NCBI GenBank assembly: GCA_021414145.1
Contig: JAIOOY010000068.1
Span: 1-40,545 of the forward strand
Direction: 5' to 3'
Source: Methylophilales bacterium
GTDB taxonomy: Bacteria; Pseudomonadota; Gammaproteobacteria; Burkholderiales; Methylophilaceae
DNA: 40,545 nucleotides
Part shown: positions 1-10,352 of the stretch, piece after piece
Position numbering within the stretch: the first letter of the stretch is position 1
How the letters are laid out: every line of letters begins with the position of its first letter
Translations under genes and position numbers: made by a program
Notes under the pieces: model-generated
What the model was told of the DNA's origin: nothing
Database searches by the model: none
What the model saw: only the letters and a program-made list of their open reading frames with translations

Positions 1-943
1 AATCGGCACCATGCAGTACCAGTTCCTTACGCACAGGCACGTTGCTGGCAGAGAGTAGTGCGACTTGTTTGGTCTGATTCTCGGCGATGGTGGTGGGGCG
101 ATCCAGCGTATAAAGGTGATATTCCAGCAGCGATTCCTCTGCCATGCGCGGTGCTTCAGCCGCCATTACCATGTCCATTTTTGCCATCGCTCGCACTGGT
201 TGCATCTCTTCTCGCACTCGATTCACGTCACCTGCCACCAATTGCAGCTTGGCATTCTGGTAAGTCGCACCACTGGTGTTGGTCAGCGTTACCCAACCGG
301 ATAAATCCAGCTTGCTATCCGAAGCGTTCAGTTCCGCCACATAATCCGCTTTCCAACCCAATCCACCGGTCAGGTAAGAGAGTTCGACATCCTGTTGTTT
401 ACTGGCGCTGTTATTGAGTGACATCACCAGGGTAGGGCGGTCGCGCAAGTTAGCCGGAACATCAGGGTACACAATGCGCCCGGGGATGCCCGTTTCGATG
501 CGGTCGCCAATCTTCAGCACCACGCCATTATTGGCAGAAAGCACTTGTGCCTCTTCTGTGGTTTCCACGCCGGTGGCAGTATTAGTGCGAATCACGTTGA
601 CCTTCTTGCCCACATACTTCTCCAGCAGTTTTTGTGGTGTGAGCAAGTCGAAATCAAAGTTCTGCTCGATTAAGCTGATTCCACCAGCGGCGGAGATGCT
701 CCGTAAGAGCGCTGTTTCAGGGCGTATCAGTGCACTCACGTCGCGGAATGCCAACTGGTTTTGACCACTATTCAGGTTGATTTTGCGCTGGTCTTTCACC
801 AAAGCCAGATTCTCGTTATAGATCGTAACCGCCACGGATTGCTGGTCTTGCAGGGTGCTACGGACTTCTTCCGCTGCCATTAAGGCAGCGGGTAGAGTGG
901 CAAGGAAAAGAGCGGTTATCAGGCGAGGTGAGAGGTTAGGCAT
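1..943 (-). CDS. DUF4139 domain-containing protein, secreted (C-terminus cut off by window edge)
   Basis: Reverse-strand open frame from ATG at 943 to the window edge (absent from the ORF track because no stop is in the window). Translates as MPNLSPRLITALFLATLPAALMAAEEVRSTLQDQQSVAVTIYNENLALVKDQRKINL..., i.e. signal peptide plus DUF4139-like sequence (SYLTGGLGWKADYVAEL). GGAG upstream of the ATG. Confidence 0.85.
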   Translation of the reverse strand, partial: MPNLSPRLITALFLATLPAALMAAEEVRSTLQDQQSVAVTIYNENLALVKDQRKINLNSGQNQLAFRDVSALIRPETALLRSISAAGGISLIEQNFDFDLLTPQKLLEKYVGKKVNVIRTNTATGVETTEEAQVLSANNGVVLKIGDRIETGIPGRIVYPDVPANLRDRPTLVMSLNNSASKQQDVELSYLTGGLGWKADYVAELNASDSKLDLSGWVTLTNTSGATYQNAKLQLVAGDVNRVREEMQPVRAMAKMDMVMAAEAPRMAEESLLEYHLYTLDRPTTIAENQTKQVALLSASNVPVRKELVLHGAD

Positions 944-1115
944 ATTAGGACTCCGAAAGTGAAGAAGGGTGAGCGTCAAACGAATGCATCTATATTACGT
1001 TGACGAAAGGTTTGGTCGAAGTATGGATGGGTAATGTCGGAAGTAAGGGGGTGTGGCGTGGGTGCGTTTGAGGATAGCTATCACACTGGTTCCGCAGCCC
1101 CTCTTGACCGAAGCG

Positions 1116-1670
1116 TTAGAAATCGCCCCCCTCCTTGGTGTATTTTTCTTTGACCAGCTCGACAAATTGTGCCCCACGTATTAGTTGTTCTTCACGTGAA
1201 AGCGAACCTAAATCAGAGAGCAGTTTTTGGGATTTTATTACTGGATCAGTATCGCTCCCCACTTGCTCTGGGTATACCGCCAGATACCAGATTTGGAAGG
1301 CCTGCATTTCCAAGGAGAGCGGATAACCAAGCTCTCCGCTCTCAAGAGTGGCCACGAAGATTAAATGTTCGTTTTCAGTTTCATCGAAAGACAGTTCTGC
1401 CTCTGGGTCTGTATCCGCATGCTTCAAATAGTTTTGAGCATTGTTGAGCAGTCTCTTGGCTTCATTAGTCGAGAGGCCTGACCCTTCAATTATTTTCGAG
1501 CGCCAAGATTCCCCCGGCTTCTTGTGTTCCACGAGGTCAGCAAATACTCCATAGGCAGCGGCCGCAAGTGTTCGTGTCGCCAAAGAATCATAGTCGGCGA
1601 ACAGGAGGTTGATCGCGGCGTTGAGTTGGCGGGCTGCAGCTTGAGGCTTAGTGCAAGTAACGGTAGTCAT
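1116..1670 (-). CDS. hypothetical protein (~184 aa, MTTVTCTKPQAAARQLNAAINLLF...)
   Basis: ORF 1116..1697; the internal ATG at 1670 looks a more likely start than 1697. No family recognised. Confidence 0.6.
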   Translation of the reverse strand: MTTVTCTKPQAAARQLNAAINLLFADYDSLATRTLAAAAYGVFADLVEHKKPGESWRSKIIEGSGLSTNEAKRLLNNAQNYLKHADTDPEAELSFDETENEHLIFVATLESGELGYPLSLEMQAFQIWYLAVYPEQVGSDTDPVIKSQKLLSDLGSLSREEQLIRGAQFVELVKEKYTKEGGDF

Positions 1671-1767
1671 GTCTAACTTAAAGTATAACCCAATCAAAAG
1701 CTTATAATATCAGAGCATGGCGATGGTCATCGTAGTCCGGTCTACTTAGTTCAGGCAAGCGTGACAG

Positions 1768-2346
1768 TTAAATAACCACTACACCTTCATTTTTAAGCAT
1801 ATTGATGAGCGCAATTAACGGTAAGCCTATCAGTGCATTCGGGTCATCGCCGCGCATCCATTCAATCAGCGCGATGCCCAGTCCTTCGGATTTGGCACTT
1901 CCAGCGCAGTGGTAGGGTTGTTCCTTGAGTAGGTAGTTTTCAATTTCCGTATCGCTTAAATCTCGAAACTTGACTTCATAGGTCACGACTTCGGTTTGCA
2001 TATTGCCACTTGCGCTGTTGTAGAGGCACAGGGCGCTGTGGAAGCTGACGGTACGGCCACGCATCAGACTAAGCTGTTTGACAGCGTTGTCGTGCGTCAG
2101 CGGCTTACCCAGTTGCATGTTATCCAGTGTCGCGACCTGATCGCAGCCGATGATCAAGCTATCGGGGTGGGATAGGCCTATTTTGCGGGCTTTGGCTTGT
2201 GCCAGCCGTAGTGCGGTGACTTCGGGAGCTTCGCCCTGTAATGGGGCTTCGTCCACATCGGGTGAAATCACGGTAAACGGGATTTGCAGCCGCTCCAGCA
2301 GTTCGCGGCGGTATGGGGAGGAGGAGGCGAGTATTAGTGTAAACAT
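1768..2346 (-). CDS. yceF: Maf-family nucleotide pyrophosphatase (YceF-type)
   Basis: [53 protein letters not shown] and [16 protein letters not shown] are Maf/YceF motifs. Confidence 0.9.
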   Translation of the reverse strand: MFTLILASSSPYRRELLERLQIPFTVISPDVDEAPLQGEAPEVTALRLAQAKARKIGLSHPDSLIIGCDQVATLDNMQLGKPLTHDNAVKQLSLMRGRTVSFHSALCLYNSASGNMQTEVVTYEVKFRDLSDTEIENYLLKEQPYHCAGSAKSEGLGIALIEWMRGDDPNALIGLPLIALINMLKNEGVVVI

Positions 2347-2350
2347 GAGT

Positions 2351-2373
2351 AAAAAGACCGGCTTGCGCCGGCC
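2351..2373 (-). terminator. intrinsic terminator-like hairpin downstream of the oadA/pycB-like gene
   Basis: On the - strand: GGCCGGC-GCAA-GCCGGTC (7 bp, one G-T) followed by TTTTT. Confidence 0.75.
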
Positions 2374-2382
2374 TATTTTGGC

Positions 2383-4218
2383 TTACTGGATTTCAATCAA
2401 AGTCTCGTCAGGTGTCACGCTATCGCCCTTTTTGACGTGAATCGCTATCACGACGCCTTCTTTGGCGGCCTGAATCTCGTTTTCCATTTTCATGGCTTCA
2501 ATCACCAGTACGCCGTCACCTGCGTTTACCTTATCACCCACTTTGACTTTCACGTCCACAATGGTGCCAGGCATGGCGGTGGTGACGCAGCCTTCGTGTG
2601 TGGGGCGTGGGCGGCTGCCGATGCTGGCGGTGGCGGTCTTTTTCTTGCTGCCACCACTGCCGCCACCGGAAACTTGCACCTCACTTAAGGTTTCGACGAT
2701 GACTTCTTCGGAAACGCCATCTACCGAAACGTAGAAGGGGCGCTGCTCTTCGCCAGCATGGCCGCTGCCGGTGAGCTTGATGTGGAAAGTTTCGCCGTGT
2801 AGCGTGACATTGAACTCGCTAGGCGCGTATCGCGCTGCGGAAGGCGTGGCGGATTCTTTTGTGAGCAATGGATCGGCCTTGAGCGTGTCAGCATTACGTT
2901 CTTGTAAGAAGGTCTGCGCCAAGTCGGGGAACATGGCGTAGGTCAGCACGTCTTCCTCGGATTTGGCCAAGGTTTCACACTGCGTGGTCAGATGCACCAT
3001 TTCGTCTTCTAATAAGTCCGCTGGGCGGCAGGTGATGACTTCAGCGTCACCGACAGCTTGCGCTTTGATTTTTTCGTTGACCGGGGCGGGAGCCTTGCCA
3101 TACTGGCCTACGAAGTAATTTTTTACCTCGTTGGTGATGGATTTGTAGCGCGAACCTGTGAGTACGTTCAACACTGCTTGTGTGCCGACGATCTGCGAAG
3201 TGGGCGTAACCAGCGGCGGAAAGCCTAAGTCTTCGCGTACACGAGGAATCTCTGCCAGCACTTCATCCATGCGATTGAGAGCGCCTTGCTCTTTGAGCTG
3301 GTTGGAGAGGTTGGAAATCATGCCGCCGGGGACTTGATTGAGCAGCACGCGAGTATCTACGCCAGTGAAGTCGCTCTCGAACTGCCAGTATTTCTTGCGG
3401 ACTTCGCGGAAATAGGCGGTGATTTCTTGCACCGCTGCCAAATCCAATCCGGTGTCATATTCTGTGCCCTTGAATGCAGCGATGATACTTTCAGTTGAAG
3501 AATGGCTGGCACCCTCGCCAAAAGACGAGTTGCATGTATCCAGCATGGTTGCACCGGCTTCTACGCCCCTGAGAAAGCTCATCGCAGACAAGCCAGACGT
3601 GGCGTGGCTATGCAGGTGAATAGGTAGCTTCACGGCAGTACGCAAGGCAGACACCAAATCAAAGGTGGCTTGTGGTGTGAGCAATCCTGCCATGTCTTTG
3701 ATGGCGATGGTATCGCAGCCCATGGCTTCCATTTCCTTCGCCAAACCGACAAAGTGAGGGATGTCGTGCACCGGGCTGGTGGTATAGCTAATTGCGCCTT
3801 CAGCGTGCTTTTTGGCCTTTTTGACAGCTTCGACTGAAACACGAATGTTGCGCATGTCGTTCATCGCGTCAAAGATACGGAATACGTCTACGCCGTTATC
3901 AGCAGACTTTTGTACAAAGGCGCGTACCACGTCGTCTGAATAGTGACGGTAACCCAGCAGGTTTTGCCCGCGGAGCAGCATCTGAATGCGGCTATTGGGC
4001 AGCGCTTTGCGTAACTTACTCAATCGCTCCCATGGGTCTTCTTTCAAAAAGCGCACGCAGGCATCGAAGGTAGCGCCACCCCAGGCTTCAAGCGACCAAA
4101 AGCCGATACTGTCTAGCTTGCTGCAAATCGGCAGCATGTCCTCGGTACGCATGCGGGTAGCGATAATGGATTGATGACCATCGCGTAAAACTAATTCAGA
4201 AACAAGTACTTTAGCCAT
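2383..4218 (-). CDS. pyruvate carboxylase subunit B / oxaloacetate decarboxylase alpha subunit (carboxyltransferase + biotinyl domain)
   Basis: LVLRDGHQSIIATRMRTEDMLPI, AIKDMAGLLTP, HLHSHATSG and the C-terminal biotinyl motif EAMKMENEI. Confidence 0.92.
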   Translation of the reverse strand: MAKVLVSELVLRDGHQSIIATRMRTEDMLPICSKLDSIGFWSLEAWGGATFDACVRFLKEDPWERLSKLRKALPNSRIQMLLRGQNLLGYRHYSDDVVRAFVQKSADNGVDVFRIFDAMNDMRNIRVSVEAVKKAKKHAEGAISYTTSPVHDIPHFVGLAKEMEAMGCDTIAIKDMAGLLTPQATFDLVSALRTAVKLPIHLHSHATSGLSAMSFLRGVEAGATMLDTCNSSFGEGASHSSTESIIAAFKGTEYDTGLDLAAVQEITAYFREVRKKYWQFESDFTGVDTRVLLNQVPGGMISNLSNQLKEQGALNRMDEVLAEIPRVREDLGFPPLVTPTSQIVGTQAVLNVLTGSRYKSITNEVKNYFVGQYGKAPAPVNEKIKAQAVGDAEVITCRPADLLEDEMVHLTTQCETLAKSEEDVLTYAMFPDLAQTFLQERNADTLKADPLLTKESATPSAARYAPSEFNVTLHGETFHIKLTGSGHAGEEQRPFYVSVDGVSEEVIVETLSEVQVSGGGSGGSKKKTATASIGSRPRPTHEGCVTTAMPGTIVDVKVKVGDKVNAGDGVLVIEAMKMENEIQAAKEGVVIAIHVKKGDSVTPDETLIEIQ

Positions 4219-4245
4219 AATTTTAATATTTTAAGTTAGATTAAA

Positions 4246-5664
4246 TTAGATGCCTTCATGCGCTGCAATTGCTGCCGCAATCGCGGCCGCAAATAATTCT
4301 GGTGGTAGCTTGGTAGTGTACTCTGTCAACTCAGGGTGCATTTCCACAAAGCTGGTATCAAACGTTGCCGCCTTAAAATCCGGGTGTTTCATGATTTCCT
4401 GATAATACGGAATCGTGGTTTTTACGCCATATACCACCATATCGTCCAGCGCTCGACGGCCACGCTCCACTACGCTAGGCCAATCCAGCGCCCACACTGT
4501 GAGCTTGGCGCACATGGAATCGAAATAGGGCGGGATGGTGTATCCGGAATACATGGCCGCATCAATCCGAACACCAGGACCGCCAGGCGCGTAATAACGG
4601 GTGATCTTGCCAAAGCTGGGTAGAAAACCATTCTTCGGGTCTTCAGCATTGATGCGATATTCCATGGCATAACCGCGAAATTTCACTTCTTCCTGCTTGT
4701 ATTGAAGCTCGTGGCCATAGGCGATGCGAATCTGCTCTTGCACGATGTCTATACCGGTAATGGTTTCTGTCACCGTATGCTCTACTTGCAGACGGGTATT
4801 CATTTCCATGAAGTAGAAGCGATTATCTTGGTCTAGCAAGAATTCCACAGTACCTGCATTCTCGTAACCCACCGCCTTAGCAGCTTTCACACCCAGAGTG
4901 CCGATGTAATCGCGCTGTGCTTGAGATAGCTGAGGCGAGGGCGCGATTTCGATGAGTTTCTGATTTCGACGTTGTATTGAGCAGTCACGCTCAAACAGGT
5001 GAATCACATTGCCGTGGCTATCTGCCAGTATTTGCACCTCGATATGGCGCGGGTTGACTACGCATTTTTCCAGAAATACTTCGGGTTTACCGAAGGCTTT
5101 ACTGGCTTCGGAGATCACGCGATCATAATTACTGAGTAATTCTTTTTCATTATCGCAACGGCGTATGCCGCGCCCACCGCCGCCGTTGGTGGCCTTCAGC
5201 ATGACCGGATAACCAATCTCAGCGGCCAATTTACGAGCTTCCTCTACATCTTCCAGATTTCCTTCGCTACCCGGCACGCAGGGGATGCCTGCGCCTATCA
5301 TGGCGTTACGCGCTTGTATCTTGTCGCCCATTTGGGTGATAACGTCAGGATTGGGGCCGATGAATTTAACCCCGCGCTTGGCGCAGATATCTGACAACAC
5401 GGGGTTCTCAGACAAAAATCCATATCCTGGGTGCAGCGCATCGCAACCTGCAGCTACCGCAAGATTGACGATGTTATGTGCATTAAGATAACCCTGTACC
5501 GGATCCGAACCTATGTTATATGCCTCGTCCGCCTTTTTGACATGTAAAGCGTGGCGGTCGGCATCGGTGTAGATGGCAGCCGAGGTAATGCCCATCTCGG
5601 AACACGCACGCACGATGCGCACTGCAATTTCGCCGCGATTCGCAATGAGGATTTTTTTGAACAT
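4246..5664 (-). CDS. biotin carboxylase subunit (pyruvate carboxylase subunit A / AccC-like)
   Basis: MFKKILIANRGEIAVRIVRACSEMGI, GGGGRGIRR, EMNTRLQVEHTVTE. The true start is probably ATG at 5664; the ORF track extends to 5751. Confidence 0.92.
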   Translation of the reverse strand: MFKKILIANRGEIAVRIVRACSEMGITSAAIYTDADRHALHVKKADEAYNIGSDPVQGYLNAHNIVNLAVAAGCDALHPGYGFLSENPVLSDICAKRGVKFIGPNPDVITQMGDKIQARNAMIGAGIPCVPGSEGNLEDVEEARKLAAEIGYPVMLKATNGGGGRGIRRCDNEKELLSNYDRVISEASKAFGKPEVFLEKCVVNPRHIEVQILADSHGNVIHLFERDCSIQRRNQKLIEIAPSPQLSQAQRDYIGTLGVKAAKAVGYENAGTVEFLLDQDNRFYFMEMNTRLQVEHTVTETITGIDIVQEQIRIAYGHELQYKQEEVKFRGYAMEYRINAEDPKNGFLPSFGKITRYYAPGGPGVRIDAAMYSGYTIPPYFDSMCAKLTVWALDWPSVVERGRRALDDMVVYGVKTTIPYYQEIMKHPDFKAATFDTSFVEMHPELTEYTTKLPPELFAAAIAAAIAAHEGI

Positions 5665-5832
5665 GCAATTATCTTTATTAAGGTTGCCTAATGTAGTGTG
5701 GTATTTTTGACACTCAAAACCAGCCGATTGTAACATGCTGGCGCTGACCATTAAATACGCTTAAGCTTATATTCCTAGGCCTTTGCTGCACATCGGCATA
5801 GATTGTTTTAATCATCTCTATTAACTGAAACC

Positions 5833-6339
5833 ATGACTCGCAAACCTATACTGATTAACACTCATGAGTTCATTAAGCAATCGCTTGAAATTCATGGTAA
5901 AATCCGCGCCTCTCAGATTCTGGCGATACAGGACAGCCTGTATGCGGGCGCCGATGAGGGTGAAGTGAGTTATACGCTGAGTGGCGATAAAAGCCATCAC
6001 GGCAAGCCTAGTTTGAAGCTTGATTTGGCGGGGCAAGTGACATTATGTTGCCAGCGTTGTTTGGGCGAAATGCACTACCCGTTAGTCAGTAGCACATGGT
6101 TTGAGGTGGTTGCCGATGAATCAGCCATACCGGAGCTGGATGAAGACGATGAGGTGGATTATATAGTCGCCAGCACCCAGTTTGACGTGGAAGCACTGGT
6201 TGAAGAAGAGCTTCTGCTGAGTTTGCCGCTAGCCCCAAGGCATGAAGAGGGTGCGTGTGCTGGCGACGTCAGTATCATGACAGGACAAAAGCAAAATCCT
6301 TTCAAGATATTGGAAGGTTTAAAGAAACCAGTTAGTTAA
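5833..6339 (+). CDS. yceD: YceD family protein (DUF177), 23S rRNA accumulation
   Basis: [16 protein letters not shown] and [17 protein letters not shown] motifs; directly upstream of rpmF. Confidence 0.9.
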   Translation: MTRKPILINTHEFIKQSLEIHGKIRASQILAIQDSLYAGADEGEVSYTLSGDKSHHGKPSLKLDLAGQVTLCCQRCLGEMHYPLVSSTWFEVVADESAIPELDEDDEVDYIVASTQFDVEALVEEELLLSLPLAPRHEEGACAGDVSIMTGQKQNPFKILEGLKKPVS

Positions 6340-6362
6340 TTTTTAAGTTAGGAGTAGCAATA

Positions 6363-6542
6363 ATGGCTGTTCAACAAAACAAGAAGTCCCCATCCAAGCG
6401 CGGTATGCACCGTTCGCATGATTTTCTGACCAATCCGCCATTGGCGATTGAGCCTACCACTGGCGAAGTCCATTTGCGCCACCATGTTAGCCCTTCCGGC
6501 TACTATCGTGGTCGTAAGGTAATGCCGGCTAAAGGCGAATAA
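6363..6542 (+). CDS. rpmF: 50S ribosomal protein L32
   Basis: 59-aa frame [59 protein letters not shown]; preceded by GGAG. Below the ORF track length cutoff. Confidence 0.97.
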   Translation: MAVQQNKKSPSKRGMHRSHDFLTNPPLAIEPTTGEVHLRHHVSPSGYYRGRKVMPAKGE

Positions 6543-6562
6543 TTTGCGTTCATACGCAACCA

Positions 6563-6590
6563 CGCCGCGCCCTTAAAAGCGCGGCGTTTT
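6563..6590 (+). terminator. terminator/attenuator-like hairpin between rpmF and plsX
   Basis: CGCCGCGC-CCTTAAAA-GCGCGGCG (8-bp perfect stem) followed by TTTT. Confidence 0.8.
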
Positions 6591-6596
6591 CACATT

Positions 6597-7646
6597 ATGA
6601 GTTTAACTCTTGCGATTGATGCAATGGGCGGCGATCATGGGCTGAAAGCCACGGTTCCTGCCGTCCTGCAAATACTAAAACGCCACAGCGATGTAAACAT
6701 TATCCTCGTCGGACTAACTACGGATATTGAGCGAGAGCTACGCCTGCACAAGGCTAGCGCAGGCTCACAATTAAGCATCCATCACGCCTCTGAATTGGTG
6801 GCGATGGATGAATCACCACAAGTCGCACTCAAAAACAAAAAAGATTCTTCCATGCGCGTGGCCATTAACTTGGTAAAAAGTGGTGAAGCACATGCTTGCG
6901 TGAGTGCGGGAAATACTGGCGCCTTGATGGCGACAGCGCGATATGTGCTAAAAATGATGCCGGGGATTGATAGACCGGCCATCGCTTCTGCACTGCCTAA
7001 CAGGAATGGGCAAACTTACATGTTGGATCTTGGTGCCAACGCCGACTGTACGCCAGAACATCTGATGCAATTCGCCATTATGGGTGCCATGCTGGTGTCA
7101 TGTGTGGAACACAAAGAGAGCCCAAGCGTGGGTTTGCTCAATATAGGTTCCGAAGACATCAAGGGAAACGAGGTAGCTAAGCAGGCTGGCGAATTGCTGC
7201 GTGCCAGTAAACTGAATTTTTATGGCAATGTGGAAGGCACAGACATCTACAAAGGTACTGTGGACTTAGTGGTGTGTGATGGCTTTGTGGGCAATGTGGC
7301 GTTAAAGGCTTCGGAAGGTATTATCCGTATGATGCGCGACACTTTGGTACAGGAATTCAAGCGTAATATATTTACCAAGCTGGCTGCACTGATTGCCTTG
7401 CCAGTGCTGAATGCTTTCAAACGTAAGCTAGATCCGCGCCGCTACAATGGAGCTAGTTTTTTGGGCTTAAATGGGATCGTAGTAAAAAGCCATGGTGGGG
7501 CGGATGATTTTGCATTTTTTTATGCTATTGAGACAGCCATAGAAGAGGCGAGCAGCGGCGTGTTGGAAAGAATTCGCACGCAGCTGGAGATCGAACACAT
7601 ACAATCCAACCTTGCATCTAACTCGACGGAAAATTCTGCTGCATGA
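6597..7646 (+). CDS. plsX: phosphate acyltransferase PlsX
   Basis: [16 protein letters not shown]-terminus, [10 protein letters not shown]; precedes fabH. Confidence 0.96.
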   Translation: MSLTLAIDAMGGDHGLKATVPAVLQILKRHSDVNIILVGLTTDIERELRLHKASAGSQLSIHHASELVAMDESPQVALKNKKDSSMRVAINLVKSGEAHACVSAGNTGALMATARYVLKMMPGIDRPAIASALPNRNGQTYMLDLGANADCTPEHLMQFAIMGAMLVSCVEHKESPSVGLLNIGSEDIKGNEVAKQAGELLRASKLNFYGNVEGTDIYKGTVDLVVCDGFVGNVALKASEGIIRMMRDTLVQEFKRNIFTKLAALIALPVLNAFKRKLDPRRYNGASFLGLNGIVVKSHGGADDFAFFYAIETAIEEASSGVLERIRTQLEIEHIQSNLASNSTENSAA

Positions 7647-8587
7647 CGAAATCCTTGTTTTCTAGAGTCAGTGGCACTGGCAGCTATTTGCCTGAGCGCA
7701 TTCTCACTAATGCCGAGCTTGAGTGCATGGTGGATACTAGCGACGAATGGATATTCACGCGTACGGGCATTCGTGAGCGTCACATCGTGGCTGAAGGTGA
7801 AATGACCAGCGATATGGCTCTGGTCGCCAGCCAGCGTGCCATTGAGGCCGCAGGTATTACCGTCCAAGATATAGACCTAATCATCGTTGCCACTACTACG
7901 CCAGATAAGATTTTCCCTAGCGTTGCCTGCATCCTGCAAAAAAAACTAGGCATTGCGGGCTGTGCTGCGTTTGATGTGCAAGCAGTATGCAGCGGCTTTG
8001 TCTATGCACTCACCACAGCAGATCAATTCATACGTAATGGTGCGGCATGTTGTGCCTTGGTGGTGGGGGCAGAAGCCTTCTCACGCATCACCGATTGGAC
8101 GGATCGCAGCAACTGTATTCTGTGGGGCGACGGCGCAGGTGCGGTGATTGTGCAAGCGAGTGATGTACCTGGCATTTTATCTACACATCTGCACGCTGAC
8201 GGCGAATACGTCAACATGCTGCATGTGCCGCGTGCAACCAATACCGTGGCAATGGAAGGCAATCCAGTGTTCAAAATGGCGGTTAATACACTAGACCAAA
8301 TTGTGGACGAAACCTTGGTCGCCAATGGTCTGCAAAAGTCTGATGTTGACTGGCTGGTCCCGCATCAAGCCAACATTCGCATCATTACCGCCACCGCAAA
8401 AAAACTCGACATGAGCATGGATAAAGTGGTGGTAACCGTAGATAAACATGGCAACACATCAGCCGCCTCGATTCCCTTGGCGTTCGATGTCGCCGTGCGC
8501 GACGGACGTATCAAGCGTGGTGAAATCGTACTGATGGAAGCCTTTGGTGGCGGATTCACCTGGGGCTCGGTGTTACTTAAATACTAA
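7643..8587 (+). CDS. fabH: 3-oxoacyl-ACP synthase III
   Basis: [38 protein letters not shown] active-site Cys, [18 protein letters not shown]. Confidence 0.97.
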   Translation: MTKSLFSRVSGTGSYLPERILTNAELECMVDTSDEWIFTRTGIRERHIVAEGEMTSDMALVASQRAIEAAGITVQDIDLIIVATTTPDKIFPSVACILQKKLGIAGCAAFDVQAVCSGFVYALTTADQFIRNGAACCALVVGAEAFSRITDWTDRSNCILWGDGAGAVIVQASDVPGILSTHLHADGEYVNMLHVPRATNTVAMEGNPVFKMAVNTLDQIVDETLVANGLQKSDVDWLVPHQANIRIITATAKKLDMSMDKVVVTVDKHGNTSAASIPLAFDVAVRDGRIKRGEIVLMEAFGGGFTWGSVLLKY

Positions 8588-8597
8588 AGATTGAATC

Positions 8598-9536
8598 ATG
8601 AAATTTGCTTTCCTATTTCCCGGTCAAGGTTCTCAATCCGTCGGCATGATGGCGGGTTTTGGCGATAATCCGGTCATCAAGCAAACCTTTGTTGAAGCCT
8701 CAGATGTCTTAGGTGTTGATTTCTGGGCAATGGCGACAGAACCCAATGACTTGCTCAATTTAACGCAACACACACAACCCCTGATGCTCACAGCAGGTGT
8801 GGCGACTGCTCGTGCCTATGTTGAAACTGGTGGCGCAAAGCCGAGCATATTGGCTGGCCACAGTTTGGGAGAATATTCTGCTTTGGTTGCAGCCTGTGCA
8901 TTAACTTTTGCCGACGCACTACCTTTGGTGAAATATCGCGCAGAAGTGATGCAAAATGCCGTACCTGAAGGTGAGGGCGCGATGGCGGCGATTTTGGGTC
9001 TAGACGACGACATGGTTCGCGCCGTGTGTCTTGAGGCCGCGCAGAGTGAAGTGCTGGAGGCTGTGAATTTTAACTCTCCGGGCCAAGTAGTCATCGCAGG
9101 CCATGCGACAGCGGTTGAGCGTGGCATGGCTTTAGCCAAAGAAAAGGGCGCAAAACGCGCACTGCCATTGCCTGTTAGCGTACCTTCGCATTGTGCGCTG
9201 ATGAAGCCGGCAGCAGAAAAGCTAAAAAGATATTTAGAGAACGTTATTGTGAAGCAACCGCAAATTCCTGTATTGCACAATGCAGACGTGATGAGCTACA
9301 ACGATGCGACGCAGATCAAAGATGCGCTGGTGCGCCAGCTCTACAGCCCGGTGCGCTGGGTGGAGACGATACATAAAATAGCCGCCGATGGTATCAATCA
9401 AGCCGCTGAATGCGGTCCGGGTAGAGTGCTGACGGGTTTGAACAAGCGCATCGTGGCGGAGATGAGTTGCGTCGCCATTACCAGTCTTGACTCACTGAAT
9501 GAAGCCAAAACAATTTTAGGAGAACACCATGCTTGA
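8598..9536 (+). CDS. fabD: malonyl-CoA:ACP transacylase
   Basis: FLFPGQGSQSVGM, LAGHSLGEYSALVAA, VSVPSHCALM. Confidence 0.97.
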   Translation: MKFAFLFPGQGSQSVGMMAGFGDNPVIKQTFVEASDVLGVDFWAMATEPNDLLNLTQHTQPLMLTAGVATARAYVETGGAKPSILAGHSLGEYSALVAACALTFADALPLVKYRAEVMQNAVPEGEGAMAAILGLDDDMVRAVCLEAAQSEVLEAVNFNSPGQVVIAGHATAVERGMALAKEKGAKRALPLPVSVPSHCALMKPAAEKLKRYLENVIVKQPQIPVLHNADVMSYNDATQIKDALVRQLYSPVRWVETIHKIAADGINQAAECGPGRVLTGLNKRIVAEMSCVAITSLDSLNEAKTILGEHHA

Positions 9537-10272
9537 TGGACAAGTAGCCTTGGTCACCGGAGCCAGTCGCGGCATAGGTGCGGCAGTGGCGTTAGAATTG
9601 GGGAAGCAGGGTGCCACTGTGATCGGCACAGCCACCACGACAAATGGTGCAGAGCAAATCGGCGCAGCATTGAAGCAAGCAAGCGTAAAGGGTACGGGCA
9701 TGGCGCTAGACGTGAATGATGCCGCGCAGATAGAAGCTACGCTCAAGATCATTGCTGAACAGTTCGGCTCGATTGCGATTCTGGTCAATAACGCAGGAAT
9801 CACGCGCGACATGCTACTGATGCGCATGTCAGAAGACGAGTGGGATAGCGTGCTGGACACCAACCTCAAGTCAGTATTTCGCATGTCGCAAGCCGTGTTG
9901 CGACCAATGATGAAGGCGCGCTACGGACGAATCATCAGTGTTTCGTCGGTGGTCGGCCACATGGGCAACGCGGGCCAGGTCAATTATGCAGCGGCCAAAG
10001 CGGGGATGACCGGATTTTCCAAGTCGCTGGCACGTGAAGTTGGAAGTCGTAATATCACTGTCAATTGTGTCGCGCCGGGATTTATTGATACTGACATGAC
10101 GCGTGCCTTGTCCGAAGAGCAGCGCAATGGTTTGCTGCAACACATTCCGTTAGGACGTTTGGGTGCAGTGGAAGATATTGCCGCTGCGGTGGCATTTTTA
10201 GCTTCACCTAATGCTGGATACATTTCTGGCGAAACACTACATGTCAATGGCGGTATGTACATGGCGGGCTAG
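9529..10272 (+). CDS. fabG: 3-oxoacyl-ACP reductase
   Basis: VALVTGASRGIGAAVA, NNAGITRDMLLMRM, YAAAKAGMTGFSKSLA, YISGETLHVNGGMYM. Confidence 0.97.
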   Translation: MLDGQVALVTGASRGIGAAVALELGKQGATVIGTATTTNGAEQIGAALKQASVKGTGMALDVNDAAQIEATLKIIAEQFGSIAILVNNAGITRDMLLMRMSEDEWDSVLDTNLKSVFRMSQAVLRPMMKARYGRIISVSSVVGHMGNAGQVNYAAAKAGMTGFSKSLAREVGSRNITVNCVAPGFIDTDMTRALSEEQRNGLLQHIPLGRLGAVEDIAAAVAFLASPNAGYISGETLHVNGGMYMAG

Positions 10273-10281
10273 AAGCTGTTT

Positions 10282-10310
10282 TTGAAATTGACTGGAGTTT
10301 TAGGTAGAAT
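10282..10310 (+). promoter_or_regulatory. candidate sigma70 promoter for acpP
   Basis: TTGAAA (10282-10287), 17-bp spacer, TAGAAT (10305-10310) in the fabG-acpP gap. Confidence 0.6.
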
Positions 10311-10352
10311 AGCGCCAGTTTTTTGCTACACAATCAACCAAGGGGTAATTAG

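Noticed and set aside
58-764. + strand ORFs at 58..417, 65..304 and 414..764
   Set aside because: Shadow frames antisense to the DUF4139 CDS, which the ORF track omits because it is truncated.
8816-9280. 154-aa antisense ORF in fabD, and similar long antisense ORFs at 10984..11379, 13900..14301 and 16585..17148
   Set aside because: Opposite strand of well-supported conserved genes, with low-complexity compositions typical of shadow ORFs.
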